44,190 nt of DNA from an uncultured Arenicella sp. GTDB lineage: Bacteria; Pseudomonadota; Gammaproteobacteria; Arenicellales; Arenicellaceae. Below the pieces are notes generated by a model. It saw only the letters and a list, made by a program, of their open reading frames with translations, had not been told where the DNA came from and did not search any database. A program made the position numbers and the translations under genes. Each line of letters starts with the position of its first letter. Positions within the stretch are counted from its first letter, which is position 1. Where the stretch lies: positions 1 through 44,190 of the forward strand of contig CALAKU010000001.1 of NCBI GenBank assembly GCA_937922925.1, in the 5' to 3' direction. This document shows, in pieces, positions 43,212 through 44,190 of the stretch.

Positions 43212-44111
43212 TTAATACACTCCAGTCGACAAATACCGATCACCGCGATCGCACACTATTGAAACTATTACCGCCTTCTTTTTCAGCGCCTCTTGCTCGG
43301 CTGCAACTTGAAGGGCAATCGCCATTGCTCCGCCGGACGATACGCCGGCAAAAATGCCCTCTTTGGTTGCCAATTCGCGCATGGTATTTTCGGCTAGGGT
43401 TTGATGCACATCCAAGGTTCGATCAACACGCTTGGCTTCAAAAATCTTGGGGAGGTATTCTTGTGGCCATCGTCGAATGCCGGGTATTTGCGACTCGCCT
43501 TCGGGTTGCACACCGATGATTTCGACGTCGGAATTCTGCTCTTTCAGATATCGAGAGACCCCCATAATCGTACCCGTGGTGCCCATGGAACTGACAAAAT
43601 GTGTGACCTCACCATTGGTGTCGCCCCAGATTTCAGGGCCGGTGGATTCATAATGAGCATTCCAATTGTCGGGGTTGGCGAACTGATCAAGCACCTTACC
43701 TTTGCCATCAGCCTGCATTTGGGCTGCCATATCTCGGGCCAGCTCCATGCCGCCCTCTGACTGCGAGACCGAGATAATTTCAGCGCCAAAGGCGCGCATC
43801 GACGCACGCCGCTCTTCACTCATGTTATCAGGCATGATCAACACCATCTTGTAGCCCTTCATGGCCGCTGACATCGCCAGCGCGATACCGGTGTTACCAC
43901 TGGTGGCTTCGATCAAGGTATCACCGGGTTTGATGTCACCACGCGCCTCGGCTTTGGCAATCATATTCAATGCTGGGCGATCTTTGACCGAACCCGCTGG
44001 ATTATTGCCCTCTAGTTTGCCAAACACGCTTGCGTATTCACCTTCCCAGAGTCGCTTGATTTTCACCAACGGCGTATTGCCGACAAAATCTTCAAGAAAC
44101 TTATCCGTCAT
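43212..44111 (-). CDS. cysM: Cysteine synthase B
   Basis: A 299-residue PLP enzyme that makes cysteine (or S-sulfocysteine from thiosulfate) from O-acetylserine. The PLP lysine is Lys43 in NPAGSVKDRPA; the substrate loop TSGNTGIALA and the phosphate-binding SSMGTTGTIMG are also present, and GVQPEGESQIPGIRRW is characteristic of CysM rather than CysK. Length is right for CysM. It appears monocistronic. A terminator of a gene beyond the right edge ends 55 bases upstream of its start. Confidence 0.95.
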   Translation of the reverse strand: MTDKFLEDFVGNTPLVKIKRLWEGEYASVFGKLEGNNPAGSVKDRPALNMIAKAEARGDIKPGDTLIEATSGNTGIALAMSAAMKGYKMVLIMPDNMSEERRASMRAFGAEIISVSQSEGGMELARDMAAQMQADGKGKVLDQFANPDNWNAHYESTGPEIWGDTNGEVTHFVSSMGTTGTIMGVSRYLKEQNSDVEIIGVQPEGESQIPGIRRWPQEYLPKIFEAKRVDRTLDVHQTLAENTMRELATKEGIFAGVSSGGAMAIALQVAAEQEALKKKAVIVSIVCDRGDRYLSTGVY

Positions 44112-44165
44112 AAAACTTCGCTTGTTATTTTTAGCTCAATTGTGATTATAGATCGCTCAACAAAA

Positions 44166-44190
44166 AAAGCCGCTCCTATTGAGCGGCTTT
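44166..44190 (-). terminator. Rho-independent terminator of a gene beyond the right edge
   Basis: AAAGCCGCTC (44166-44175) pairs perfectly with GAGCGGCTTT (44181-44190) across a five-base loop. On the minus strand the stem is followed by a run of seven T (44162-44168), so it ends a minus-strand transcript that enters from the right of the window. Confidence 0.85.

Overview
The window reads as an ordinary gammaproteobacterial chromosome with moderate G+C, probably from a free-living, likely marine heterotroph. The evidence is housekeeping order: rne divergent from rluC-HAD phosphatase-Rieske-sppA, and rlmD near cysM, as in Pseudomonas-type genomes, together with fadB, the ast arginine catabolism genes, an RND efflux pair and many two- to five-gene operons. 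No phage, insertion sequence, CRISPR array, tRNA or rRNA was found.

Layout. 1-680: 5' part of fadB (minus strand) behind a PsrA/TetR-like palindrome. 841-2006: a secreted small protein coupled to a QueC-like PP-loop protein. 1999-3898: alkylation repair (Ada/AraC/AlkA fusion, then Ogt). 4004-4750: class II aldolase family protein. 5002-6664: two small membrane proteins divergent from an XRE/MmyB-type regulator, with striking dyad repeats between them. 6733-7538: wrecked sugar transporter (MFS) pseudogene. 7769-12383: acyl-CoA catabolic operon (two acyl-CoA dehydrogenases, thiolase, GST-like protein). 12655-18123: five-gene operon astA-astB-astE-argC-argB, preceded by an Lrp/AsnC regulator that is divergent from a class III (polyamine/omega-amino acid type) aminotransferase. 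20364-25377: RND adaptor, RND pump and a nitroreductase. 25658-27380: M24 peptidase family protein and ElaA-like GNAT. 27422-30603: sppA, Rieske, HAD, rluC. 30604-32295: 1.7 kb without a convincing gene but with a good promoter, three small tandem arrays and hairpins. 32296-34392: rne. 34641-37610: amidotransferase/asparagine synthase and glycosyltransferase pair. 37745-42805: SSS symporter, DUF533 protein, rlmD, MAPEG protein, PolB-like exonuclease. 42880-43062: structured intergenic repeat. 43212-44111: cysM.

The most interesting candidate is the ast operon. It carries arginine succinyltransferase, succinylarginine dihydrolase and succinylglutamate desuccinylase, but instead of astC and astD it carries argC and argB. 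Run in reverse on N-succinyl substrates, ArgC and ArgB could replace AstD and recover an ATP. This is a hypothesis from gene order only; the genes could also simply be the biosynthetic pair placed next to ast genes. No other strong candidate for an undescribed system was seen. The regulatory dyads near the XRE gene, the paired acyl-CoA dehydrogenases lacking the usual IYEGT glutamate, and the unusual rne upstream region merit a second look.
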